Part shown: one piece after another, positions 14,371 to 22,000 of the stretch
Position numbering within the stretch: position 1 is the first letter of the stretch
Layout: each line of letters opens with the position of its first letter
Assembly: GCA_029863585.1 (NCBI GenBank)
Contig: JAOTVC010000018.1
Location: forward strand, 1 to 32,626
Length of the DNA: 32,626 nucleotides
Direction: 5' to 3'
DNA from: Alphaproteobacteria bacterium
GTDB lineage: Bacteria; Pseudomonadota; Alphaproteobacteria; SMXQ01
Notes under the pieces: generated by a model
Databases searched by the model: none
The model's input: only the letters and a program-made list of their open reading frames with translations
Told to the model about the DNA's origin: nothing
Made by a program: the position numbers and the translations under genes

Positions 14371-15504
14371 ATGACGACGAAGACTTTATCAAACCTGGCG
14401 CTGGCCGGCGGTTTGGCGCTGGCGATGCTGCCCGGCCAGGCGCAATCGGCTTCCGCCGAATGGGATGCGCTGGTCGCGGCGGCGAAGAAGGAGGGCAAGG
14501 TCGAGGTCATCCTGGGCGGCCAGATGCCCCGGAAACTGCGCACCGCCATGCCCGCCTTCACCGAAAAATACGGCATCAAGGTCAATTTCCAGACCGGTTC
14601 CAGCCGGAGGCACGCCGCCCGCATCCGCGCCGAGCGCAATTCCGGCCGGTTCACCGCCGATGTCTGGATCGGCGGGGCGAATTCCGGGCTCTCCCTGTTG
14701 CTGCCCAACGGCGTGCTGACGCGGCTGGACACCCTATTGATCGACCCCGACGTCAAGGATCCCAAGAAATGGTACCAGGGCAAGCTGCATTGGGTGGATC
14801 CCAAGGGGCAGCACATCTTGGCCTGGGGGGCGTCGCCCTCCTACACCATCGCCATCAACACCAACCTGGTGAAGCCGGACGAGATCAAGTCCTATTGGGA
14901 CGTCCTGCAGCCGAAGTGGAAGGGCAAGATCGTCGCCCGCTCGCCGGCCCGGCAGGGTTCGGCGGCGTCCAGCGTGCCGATGCTGCTCAACCCGAAGATC
15001 GGGGAGAAGTGGTACAAGAAATTCGCCAATGAGATGGACGTGACCATCGTGCGCGATTCGCGCCAGGCGGTGGAATGGCTGGCCCTGGGCCGGTTCGCCA
15101 TCGGCATGTTCGGCCTCGGCACCCCCGGCGAGGAGATGCAGAAGCAGGGCTTTCCGATTCTGCCTTACCTGCCCCATGTCCTGAAGGAAGGCGAAACCCT
15201 GAGTTCTTCCGCCGCCAACATCATGGCCGTTGACCGGGCGCCCAATCCGAATGCCCAGAAGCTGTTCATCAATTGGGTGCTCAGCAAGGAAACCCAGACG
15301 CTGTTCATCAAGACCGGAAAGACCTCCGATTCGCTTCGCGTCGACGTGCCGGAGGACGCGGTGGCGCCGCAATACCGCATCCGCCGGGACCGCGAATACT
15401 ATATCGGGTTTTCCGATCCCAGCTTCGTCAACAATCAGCGCACGCATCTGAAGACCCTGCGCCGGATCATGAAGAACGCGCGCCGGGACAAGAAAACGAA
15501 ATAG
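14371..15504 (+). CDS. ABC transporter periplasmic substrate-binding protein, family 1 (Fbp-like fold)
   Basis: Periplasmic ligand receptor of 377 aa for the adjacent ATPase and permease. Residues 1 to about 29 form a signal peptide (MTTKTL, a hydrophobic core, cleavage near SASA). The mature protein has the extracellular solute-binding family 1 layout: EWDALVAAAKKEGKVEV at the start, FTEKYGIKVNF, then a C-terminal WVLSKETQTLF helix. I do not see the paired tyrosine motif of ferric-ion binders, so an organic anion is more likely than iron. ATG at 14371 after a GGGAGA site. It starts 43 bases after the ATPase stop. A strong hairpin follows it, which may favour higher expression of this subunit than of the permease. 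Confidence 0.9.
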   Translation: MTTKTLSNLALAGGLALAMLPGQAQSASAEWDALVAAAKKEGKVEVILGGQMPRKLRTAMPAFTEKYGIKVNFQTGSSRRHAARIRAERNSGRFTADVWIGGANSGLSLLLPNGVLTRLDTLLIDPDVKDPKKWYQGKLHWVDPKGQHILAWGASPSYTIAINTNLVKPDEIKSYWDVLQPKWKGKIVARSPARQGSAASSVPMLLNPKIGEKWYKKFANEMDVTIVRDSRQAVEWLALGRFAIGMFGLGTPGEEMQKQGFPILPYLPHVLKEGETLSSSAANIMAVDRAPNPNAQKLFINWVLSKETQTLFIKTGKTSDSLRVDVPEDAVAPQYRIRRDREYYIGFSDPSFVNNQRTHLKTLRRIMKNARRDKKTK

Positions 15505-15525
15505 CCTGCGAACAGGCGTGAGGGC

Positions 15526-15553
15526 CGGGGAGGGAGCAGCGGTTCCCTCCCCG
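15526..15553 (+). other. Strong hairpin between binding-protein and permease genes
   Basis: CGGGGAGGGA (15526-15535) pairs perfectly with TCCCTCCCCG (15544-15553) around an 8-base loop, a 10-bp stem in the 104-base spacer. It lacks a following T-run, so it is more likely a 3'-end stabiliser or partial attenuator that raises binding-protein expression over the permease, as seen in many importer operons. Confidence 0.55.
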
Positions 15554-15608
15554 CGCCAATTGATGGCACTCCCCGGCGGACCGGGCGGTACGGGAAAGAT
15601 CGAGCGGC

Positions 15609-17351
15609 TTGGCTACAGTCGATACAGTTGCGCCACCGGTGAGGCAGGGCGGCCGTTCGAACAAGGGCCTGTTCATCATGGCCCTGCTGATCGTGTTTTT
15701 CGGCTTCTACATCATCTATCCCGTCCTGCTGATCTTCATCCAGAGCTTCAACATCGCCGGTATCATCGACGGCACCTATGAGTTCAGCCTGAACAACTGG
15801 CGAGAGGCGTTCTCCGAACCGGACGTGTTCGAGAGCCTCGTCAACACCCTGATCGTCTTCGCCTCTTACACGGCGATCAGTTTCCCGCTCGCCGTCGTCA
15901 TCTCATGGATCCTGGCGCGCACCCCGATCCCGTTTTCCCGCGGGCTCGAGTTCATGTTCTGGGTTTCGTTCATGTTGCCGGCGCTGACCACCACCATCGG
16001 CTGGACGCTGCTGCTGGATCCGTTCTTCGGTTTCTTCAATGTCTGGCTCAAGGCGCTGCCTTTCATCAATGGGCCGGTGTTCAACATTTACAGCGTCGAG
16101 GGGATCGTTTTCGCCCACCTGATGGGCAACGCGCTGTCCCAGAAGGTGATGCTGCTGACCCCGGCCTTCCGCAACATGAACGCGACGCTGGAGGAAGCGG
16201 GCCGCGTCTCCGGCGCGGGGCGGCTTCGGACCATGATGCGCATCACCCTGCCGGTGATGATCCCCCCCATGGTGGTGGTGTTCCTGCTCAACCTGGTGCG
16301 CATGTTCAACACCTTCGAGATCGAGCAGATCCTGGGTACGCCGATCCGGTTCTTCGTCTATTCCACCCAGCTTTACGATTACGTGCGCGAGATGGAGCCG
16401 CCGGAATACGGCCATGCGACGGCACTGGCGAGCCTCACCCTGATCATCATCCTGTTCATCATTCCGCTGCAGCGCTGGCTGCTGAGCCGGCGCATCTACA
16501 CCACCGTGTCAGGCGATTACAAGCCGGGGCTGGTTCATCTCGGGGTGTTCCAGCCGATCGCGTTGGGGTTCGTGATCCTGATCGTGGCGCTGCTGACCAT
16601 CGTGCCGGTGCTGACCCTGTTGGGCGGCAGTTTCATGACCCGGGCGGGTTTCTTCCAGGCGGTGCCCGCCTATACCTTCAACCATTGGAACACGGTGCTG
16701 GCGGATCCCATCTTCTTCCGGGCACTGCAGACCACTTTCATCCTGTCGATTTCCACCGCCGTGATCTCGCCGCTGCTGTTCTCCATGGTGGCCTACGTGC
16801 TGGTGCGCAGGAACTGGAAGGGAAAGATCATCCTCGATTCGATCTTCTGGGGCTCGGCGGGAATCCCCGGCATCCTGTCGGGCCTCGGCCTGTTGTGGGT
16901 GATCACCGCCACGCCGGGGCTGAACTGGCTCTACGGCACCATCTGGATCCTGATCATCGTCGTCATATTGCAAGGCAAGCTCACCAGCATCCAGATGTTC
17001 AAGAGCATCTTCCTGCAGATGGGCGAGGACATGGAGGAGGCCGCGCGCATCGCCGGCGCCGGATGGTTCTATACCTATTTCAAGATCTGGCTGCCGTTGA
17101 TCGCGCCGACCCTCGTGCTGATGGGGATCTTGAATTTCGTCATCGCCGCGGGGTCGACCGGCAGCGTCGTGCTGCTGGCCAGCCGGGAAACCGTGACCCT
17201 CTCCCTGCTGGCCCTGGAATACATGACCACGTCGACAGGCTCGGCGCGCGAGGTGGCGGGTATCATCAGCCTGTTCATCGTCGCCATGACGGCGGGCCTT
17301 GCCCTGCTGGCGCGCTGGGTCGGCTTCCAGGTGGGGGTCAAGGAACGCTAG
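15609..17351 (+). CDS. ABC transporter permease, two permease units fused (FbpB-like)
   Basis: Inner-membrane permease of 580 aa made of two consecutive binding-protein-dependent transport modules, so one polypeptide supplies both halves of the channel. Each half has an EAA-type loop that contacts the ATPase: MNATLEEAGRVSGAGRL near residue 195 and EDMEEAARIAGAGWFYTYF near residue 475, both followed by LP. About 12 hydrophobic helices are visible. The start is a TTG at 15609 (MATVDTVAPP); the ribosome site is weak, and an ATG at 15678 would begin just before the first helix. It belongs with the ATPase and binding protein upstream. The bicupin gene follows 62 bases later on the same strand. Confidence 0.92.
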   Translation: MATVDTVAPPVRQGGRSNKGLFIMALLIVFFGFYIIYPVLLIFIQSFNIAGIIDGTYEFSLNNWREAFSEPDVFESLVNTLIVFASYTAISFPLAVVISWILARTPIPFSRGLEFMFWVSFMLPALTTTIGWTLLLDPFFGFFNVWLKALPFINGPVFNIYSVEGIVFAHLMGNALSQKVMLLTPAFRNMNATLEEAGRVSGAGRLRTMMRITLPVMIPPMVVVFLLNLVRMFNTFEIEQILGTPIRFFVYSTQLYDYVREMEPPEYGHATALASLTLIIILFIIPLQRWLLSRRIYTTVSGDYKPGLVHLGVFQPIALGFVILIVALLTIVPVLTLLGGSFMTRAGFFQAVPAYTFNHWNTVLADPIFFRALQTTFILSISTAVISPLLFSMVAYVLVRRNWKGKIILDSIFWGSAGIPGILSGLGLLWVITATPGLNWLYGTIWILIIVVILQGKLTSIQMFKSIFLQMGEDMEEAARIAGAGWFYTYFKIWLPLIAPTLVLMGILNFVIAAGSTGSVVLLASRETVTLSLLALEYMTTSTGSAREVAGIISLFIVAMTAGLALLARWVGFQVGVKER

Positions 17352-17413
17352 GCGGGGGCAGCTTCGAATCACGCCGACCGGCACGGGATAAGAGAGAAAG
17401 AGGGAGGGGGATT

Positions 17414-18547
17414 ATGGCCCTGGAACAACAGAAATCGGCGCCGCGCGTCACCCGGCTCAACACCTATGCCGAATGGCAGGCGAAGGAAGGGATCCCGGTC
17501 TACGACACCTTCTTTGTCCAGGACCTGAAGGAACTGGCGTTGGGTCCCTGGGAGCGGACCGGCGGTCTCGGCGCCTTCGTCAATCTGGAAGGGGCCGGCA
17601 CGTCCAACAACTGCTATGTCGCCGAGGTGCCCCTGGGCGGCTCCACCAAGCCCATGCGTCACCTCTATGAGGAGATGGTCTACGTACTGCAGGGCAACGG
17701 GGCGACCACGATCTGGAACGACGCCAACGACAAGCACACCTTCGAATGGCAGGCCGGCAGCCTGTTCGCCATTCCGCTCAACACCACTTTCCAGCACTTC
17801 AACACCACCGGCGCCCTGCCGGCCCGTTACATGGCGGTGATCAGCGCGCCGGTGGTGATGAACATGTTCCACAACGCGGAGTTCGTATTTGACGCGCCCT
17901 ACGATTTCCTCGACCGCTACAACGGCGAGCAGCATTTCGACGGCGACGGCGAGCTCTATTCCAACGACCGGGGCACCTACAACATCTGGGAAACCAACTT
18001 CGTCTCCAATGCCGACACGGTGCCGCTCTACAAGCGCGGCAACCGGGGCGCGGGCGGTTCCTACCTGGCCTTCGAACTCTCCCACAACACCATGGTCGCC
18101 CATATCTCCGAATTTCCGGTCGGCACCTACAAGAAGGCCCACCGCCACGGCCCCGGCGCCAATGTCGTGATCCTGGGCGGCCAGGGGTTTACCATCCTGT
18201 GGGAAGACGGCAAGTGGGACGAGCGCACCAAGGTCGATTGGGCGCCCGGCAGCATCGTCGTGCCGCCCAACCAGTGGTTCCACCAGCATTTCAATTCCGG
18301 CGCCGTTCCTGCCCGGTATTTGGCGCTGCGCTGGGGATCGAACCGCTACCAGTTCCGTCCCGACGGTTCCGACGAGGCCAAGGGCGGCACCGAAACCAGC
18401 ACCCGGGAGGGCGGCAACCAGATCGAATACGAGGATGAAAATCCCGAGATCCACGAGCTGTTCGAAGCGGAACTGAAGAAGGCCAGCGCGGTGTGCCAGA
18501 TGAAGAGCATGGTGTCCGGCTGCACCGGCGTGGAAATGGCGGACTAG
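17414..18547 (+). CDS. Bicupin protein, copy 2
   Basis: Paralogue of the 8388-9512 bicupin, 377 aa, no signal peptide. Cupin 1 has H83, E86/E87 and H128 (PLNTTFQHFN). Cupin 2 has H243-x-H245 (HRHGPGAN), with Asn250 where the other copy has His and typical cupins have Glu, then H290 and H292 (PPNQWFHQHFN). The conserved three-histidine set supports a metal centre in the C-terminal cupin. The ATG at 17414 follows a GGAGGGGG site. An open frame extends far upstream through the permease gene, but that is only codon-bias read-through. The next gene is the second SsuA-like copy, 70 bases on, which makes the pair a likely functional unit with the ABC importer. Reaction unknown; oxidative ring cleavage or isomerisation are guesses. 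Confidence 0.85.
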   Translation: MALEQQKSAPRVTRLNTYAEWQAKEGIPVYDTFFVQDLKELALGPWERTGGLGAFVNLEGAGTSNNCYVAEVPLGGSTKPMRHLYEEMVYVLQGNGATTIWNDANDKHTFEWQAGSLFAIPLNTTFQHFNTTGALPARYMAVISAPVVMNMFHNAEFVFDAPYDFLDRYNGEQHFDGDGELYSNDRGTYNIWETNFVSNADTVPLYKRGNRGAGGSYLAFELSHNTMVAHISEFPVGTYKKAHRHGPGANVVILGGQGFTILWEDGKWDERTKVDWAPGSIVVPPNQWFHQHFNSGAVPARYLALRWGSNRYQFRPDGSDEAKGGTETSTREGGNQIEYEDENPEIHELFEAELKKASAVCQMKSMVSGCTGVEMAD

Positions 18548-18617
18548 CTTTGCCGCCGACATCGGACCTGGGCTGGGCTTCCGGAGCCGCCAGGAAATGA
18601 GGGAGTAGAAGCAGAAG

Positions 18618-19607
18618 ATGGATAAGATCAGTTTTCCCTACCGTGCCCACAGCCATCTGGCGCTGATGCACGTGATCAACGATTGCGGCGCCTGGGAGCG
18701 CCAGGACCTCGACGTCGATTACGAGCGCGTCATCAGCCGCGAGGACGCCCATGATCTGGTGCCAAAGGCCGAGGTGGAGTTTGTCTCCGGCAATCATGTC
18801 TCGACCTATGCCGCCCAGGCGCGCGGCGATACCTGGGCCTATGTCGGCCAGACCATGTCGTCCAACAACGTCGCCCTGGTGACGCGGCCGGATCTCGGCA
18901 TCGACAGCCTCGCCGACCTCAAGCACCGCAAGGTGGGCGCCCGGGGCAACCATCCCTATCTCAATGCCTGGCTGTATCTGAAACAGCACGGCCTGGACAC
19001 CGACAGGGACGAGGTCGAATTGATCCGCCGGGCCCAGCAGGACGTGACGGAACCGGGCAAGCCCAACCGCAAGACCCTGCTGGACATGGTCAGGGATGGC
19101 GACGTGGAAGCTTGCTTCCTGACCAAGCCGATGGCCGATTTCGCCCGCCGGTCGGGGATGAAAGTCATCGATCTGGAGCCCCAGCACATGATCTTCTACA
19201 TGACCATGTCGACCTCCAAGAAACTGGTGGACGAGCGGCCCGACATCGTCGAGCGGGTGCTGAAGGCGACCATCGACGGGGTATCGTACTTCAAGCAGAA
19301 CCGCGAGGACGTGATCCGCATCCTGATGCAACGCTACGACAATGACGGGGTGCTCGACCGCGAGATGGCGGAGCGCGTCTACGACGATCTCGCGCCCAAG
19401 CTCGAGCCCTATCTCTATCCCTCCATGACGGCGATCTCGAACGTCTACCAGGAGGCGCTGAAGCAGGACGAAAAGAACGGCGATGCCGCCAACATCCACC
19501 CCTTGGCGCTGTGGGATTTCCACTTCCTGCGGAATATCGTCGATTCCGGATTCGTCGATGATCTTTATGCGGAAAACCCGGACATGTTGAAAGGCTACGG
19601 CGGCTAA
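18618..19607 (+). CDS. SsuA/THI5-like protein without signal peptide, copy 2
   Basis: Paralogue of the 3280-4245 protein, 329 aa. It again starts directly in the fold (MDKISFPYRAHSHLALMHVI) with no export signal, although the operon already encodes a proper secreted binding protein (14371-15504). Shared landmarks are VDYERVIS, GNHVSTYA, the TRPDLGI segment, MTMSTSKKLV, YPSM-AISNVYQEAL, and the end DSGFVDDLY. The ATG at 18618 has a GAGGGAGTAG-like site. A soluble cytosolic enzyme of the Pht5 decarboxylase type, or a cytosolic ligand-binding partner for the bicupin encoded just upstream, fits better than a transport role. If N-terminal export exists it must be by a non-classical route. Confidence 0.82.
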   Translation: MDKISFPYRAHSHLALMHVINDCGAWERQDLDVDYERVISREDAHDLVPKAEVEFVSGNHVSTYAAQARGDTWAYVGQTMSSNNVALVTRPDLGIDSLADLKHRKVGARGNHPYLNAWLYLKQHGLDTDRDEVELIRRAQQDVTEPGKPNRKTLLDMVRDGDVEACFLTKPMADFARRSGMKVIDLEPQHMIFYMTMSTSKKLVDERPDIVERVLKATIDGVSYFKQNREDVIRILMQRYDNDGVLDREMAERVYDDLAPKLEPYLYPSMTAISNVYQEALKQDEKNGDAANIHPLALWDFHFLRNIVDSGFVDDLYAENPDMLKGYGG

Positions 19608-19678
19608 GGTTCGCGTAAGAGGCGTGCCGGCGCCCCATGGCGGGGCCGGCGGCAACCCGCCGATCCAGGGAGGTGTCG

Positions 19679-20713
19679 ATGACGGAAACCTACGCCGAGG
19701 CGGTGCGGCGCAAACGCCTCAAGATGCGCGAGATCCTGGGCCGGGACACGCTGACGGTGATGCCCGGTGGCTTCGGGCCGGTCTATGCCAGGGTCGCGGA
19801 AATGGCCGGGTTTGAATGCTTTTTCGTCGCCGGATCGCAGGTTTCCGGTCATCTTTTGGGGGTGCCCGATTCGGGCATCCTGGGGCTGCGCGACATCGTC
19901 GATCATGCGCGGCATGTCGCGGCCCATTCCGGCATTCCCATCCTGCTCGACACCGATACCGGCTTCGGCAATGTGGTGAACGTCCATTTCACGGTGAACG
20001 AAGTGATTCGCACCGGTGTCGCGGCGCTTCAGATCGAGGACCAGGAAGCGCCAAAGAAATCCGGCACCCTACCCGGGCGCCGCTGCATCGGAATCGAAGA
20101 TGCCGTGGTCAAGTACCGCGCCGCCACCGCCGCCCGGGATGCGGCGGATCCGGATTTCGTGATCTGCGCGCGCTGCGACATTCTCGGCGCGGAAGGCAGT
20201 GATTTCGGCGAGGCCGTCGAACGATGCGTCGCCTATGTGGAAGACGGCGGCGTCGATTTCGTCTGGCTCAATTCGGTCGAAACCCGCGAGCAGATCGCGG
20301 AAGCGGCGAAAAAGGTCCCGGCGCCGCTGCTGATCATCTGGGGCGGCGGCGATCCAATGCCGACCTGGGAGGAATACCAGGACCTCGGAGCGCGCATCGT
20401 CCTCTACCCGACGCTGGCCTCCTCGGTCGGGTTGCAGGCCGCCTGGCACACGCTGCACGATCTCAAGGAGCGCGGCACCGACGCGCTGCTCGACGTCGCG
20501 ACGCGGGCGCAAACCTGCCCCTGGGGGAAGGCCGAACTGCGCCGCATCGTCGGCTTCGATATCGTCCAGAACCTGGAGGAATCCTTCCTGCCGGATTCCC
20601 AGCGGCGCAATTACGAAGATACCTGGGGTCATGTCGGGATGCTCTCGCGCCCGGGCCATCTGCCGGACCCTGCCGCCGCCGCCGACGATGGGGACAAAAA
20701 GGGGGACGAGTGA
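19679..20713 (+). CDS. Isocitrate lyase/PEP mutase superfamily enzyme with altered KKCGH loop
   Basis: Cytoplasmic (beta/alpha)8 barrel enzyme of 344 aa from the family that makes or breaks C-C or C-P bonds next to a carboxylate. The Mg-binding segment DTDTGFGN is at about 91-98, and IEDQ at 119-122. The catalytic loop is K126-K127-S128-G129-T130 instead of the KKCGH or KRCGH of lyases, so the catalytic cysteine and histidine are both replaced. Either it is not a lyase (PEP mutase, hydrolase and decarboxylase relatives also lack the cysteine) or its substrate differs. The ATG at 19679 follows GGGAGGTG. It ends the ABC-bicupin operon, 71 bases after the SsuA-like gene. The C-terminal tail is acidic and alanine-rich and looks unstructured. 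Confidence 0.85.
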   Translation: MTETYAEAVRRKRLKMREILGRDTLTVMPGGFGPVYARVAEMAGFECFFVAGSQVSGHLLGVPDSGILGLRDIVDHARHVAAHSGIPILLDTDTGFGNVVNVHFTVNEVIRTGVAALQIEDQEAPKKSGTLPGRRCIGIEDAVVKYRAATAARDAADPDFVICARCDILGAEGSDFGEAVERCVAYVEDGGVDFVWLNSVETREQIAEAAKKVPAPLLIIWGGGDPMPTWEEYQDLGARIVLYPTLASSVGLQAAWHTLHDLKERGTDALLDVATRAQTCPWGKAELRRIVGFDIVQNLEESFLPDSQRRNYEDTWGHVGMLSRPGHLPDPAAAADDGDKKGDE

Positions 20714-20793
20714 CCGCCAACCCGGGTCGGGTTGCGCCGCAATTGGCACGGGCGCCGGCTGGCGCCTGGCCTCGAAACCGGGAAGCTCGCGAT

Positions 20794-20824
20794 CCCCTAA
20801 CAGAAGGGGGCGCCCGTCCGGGCG
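20794..20824. terminator. Hairpins in a convergent gap, likely bidirectional terminator
   Basis: Between the stop of the PEP mutase-like gene (20713, plus) and the stop of the VOC gene (20838, minus) there are two short hairpins. One is CCCCT...AGGGG beginning near 20794; the other is CGCCCG (20811-20816) with CGGGCG (20819-20824) separated by two bases. No long T-run is present. The position between convergent genes is the main support. Confidence 0.4.
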
Positions 20825-20837
20825 GCGGCGACCGGGT

Positions 20838-21326
20838 TCAGCCGGTCTTGCCCATCAGCTTATCGTCGATGTCGCCTAGGGAATCGTAGGGATGGTCCAT
20901 GTGGCCGGTATAGCGCTCGCGCGGCTGGTTCAGGTAGATCTCGATCAAATTGCGGTCGGGATCGAGGAAATAGATGCTTTCGGTCACCCGGTGATCGACC
21001 GTGTGATGGATCTCGGCGCCGATCTCCTTGAGCCGCCGGTAGACCGTTTGCAGGGTGGCGAAATCATCGGAATCCAATTCGAAGGCCCAATGTTCCATGC
21101 CGATATAGGGATCGGGGTCGACGCCGGGGCGCTGGCGCTCTAGGTCGGGGGCCTGTTCCAAAACCAGGACCGGGGCCGTATCCTCGGCCGACGGCGCCAT
21201 ATAGAGCCGGCCCGCGGGGTCCTCGCCGATGACATGGAGGTTCAGCGCCCTTTCGTAGAACGCGCGGGAGCGCGCCAGGTCGGACGCCCTGAGGGTGATA
21301 TGGCTGGTGACGGCGGCGGCGGTCAT
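20838..21326 (-). CDS. VOC family protein with intact metal triad (dioxygenase-like)
   Basis: Small vicinal-oxygen-chelate protein of 162 aa. Two beta-alpha-beta-beta-beta modules carry a complete metal set: His9 (SHITLRASD), His79 (GMEHWAFELD) and Glu129 (NLIEIYLN). This His-His-Glu pattern is that of extradiol dioxygenases and glyoxalase/FosA relatives. One-domain length is shorter than classical type I extradiol enzymes, but small VOC dioxygenases exist. The ATG at 21326 has a GGGAGA site, 19 bases after the stop of the other VOC gene, so the two are co-transcribed and may act together, possibly as a heteromer. In a setting producing catechol-like compounds, ring cleavage is a fair guess, but glyoxalase-type chemistry is equally open. 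Confidence 0.8.
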   Translation of the reverse strand: MTAAAVTSHITLRASDLARSRAFYERALNLHVIGEDPAGRLYMAPSAEDTAPVLVLEQAPDLERQRPGVDPDPYIGMEHWAFELDSDDFATLQTVYRRLKEIGAEIHHTVDHRVTESIYFLDPDRNLIEIYLNQPRERYTGHMDHPYDSLGDIDDKLMGKTG

Positions 21327-21345
21327 GAACTTTGTCTCCCTGGTC

Positions 21346-21810
21346 TCAGGCCGGGGCCAGAAGGTGGTCGAGGGTGCCGCGGACCGTGTAGCGGTCGGCC
21401 AGCGCCGGGGGCCCCTTGCCTTCGCGGCAATAGAGCTCGAACAGGTTGCCGTCGGGATCGCGCACGAACAAGGCCTTGATGGCGCCGCGGTCCTCGCTGC
21501 GCTCCACCGTGGCGCCCGCCTTGAGCAGCCGGGCGTGAAGTGCCTTGAGGTCATTGAGAGTGCCGATGTCGAAGGAGGCCGAGGCCAAGCCGATCCGCCC
21601 GTCGCTGTCCGGCGCGGGGGCCTCGGGCCGCGCCGGGCGCACCAAGACCTGATGGTGGTTGGCGTCGAAATCGGCGGTCAGGAAGTACATCTGCCGCGCC
21701 TGGCTGCCGATCAACTTGAGGCCCAGCACGTCTTGGAAGAACCGGGCCGAACGTTCCACATCCGCGACCCTGAGCACGATATGGCCGGACCGCCTGACCT
21801 TGAAATCCAT
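21346..21810 (-). CDS. VOC family protein lacking one metal histidine
   Basis: VOC-fold protein of 154 aa. His10 (GHIVLRVAD) and Glu125 (NLFELYC) match two metal ligands. The third, usually in a GLHHIAFEV-type strand, falls in GLASASFDIG (about 75-83), where Ala77 or Ser78 takes the histidine's place. A tandem His pair at 52-53 (ANHHQVLV) lies where extradiol dioxygenases keep their acid-base histidine. So the fold and the auxiliary histidine resemble an extradiol enzyme while the metal site is incomplete. It may be a structural partner of the next VOC protein, a binding or resistance protein, or use another ligand. The ATG at 21810 follows GGGAGGA. It is the first gene of the two-gene minus-strand unit. 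Confidence 0.78.
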   Translation of the reverse strand: MDFKVRRSGHIVLRVADVERSARFFQDVLGLKLIGSQARQMYFLTADFDANHHQVLVRPARPEAPAPDSDGRIGLASASFDIGTLNDLKALHARLLKAGATVERSEDRGAIKALFVRDPDGNLFELYCREGKGPPALADRYTVRGTLDHLLAPA

Positions 21811-22000
21811 CGCTTCCTCCCGCCTGTGGGTCCCGGCGCCGTGGCGCCGGAAGGCCCGAAAAGCTTATCACGCCCCCCCCGTCGCCAACAAGCTGGCGGC
21901 TGCGGCACCCCGGCGGTTGGTCCATAATGTTTCTTTTCATAGGGCATGGGGCACCGCGCCGGCCGTGGTGCGGCGCGGTGCCCGGAATGGGGGGAGCAGG

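Noticed and set aside
14371-15504. Ferric-iron transport role for the ABC system, as suggested by Fbp similarity
   Set aside because: I do not see the paired tyrosine iron-binding motif in the binding protein, and the operon context is catabolic.
15905-18547. Very long plus-strand open frame (880 codons) that would fuse the bicupin to an N-terminal half
   Set aside because: Its first part is the +1 frame of the fused permease and encodes a His/Gly/Arg-rich non-protein-like sequence. The bicupin has its own ATG at 17414 with a strong ribosome site.
20714-20837. Possible small gene in the gap after the PEP mutase-like gene
   Set aside because: No start with a ribosome site and sensible codons; the gap holds hairpins between convergent stops.
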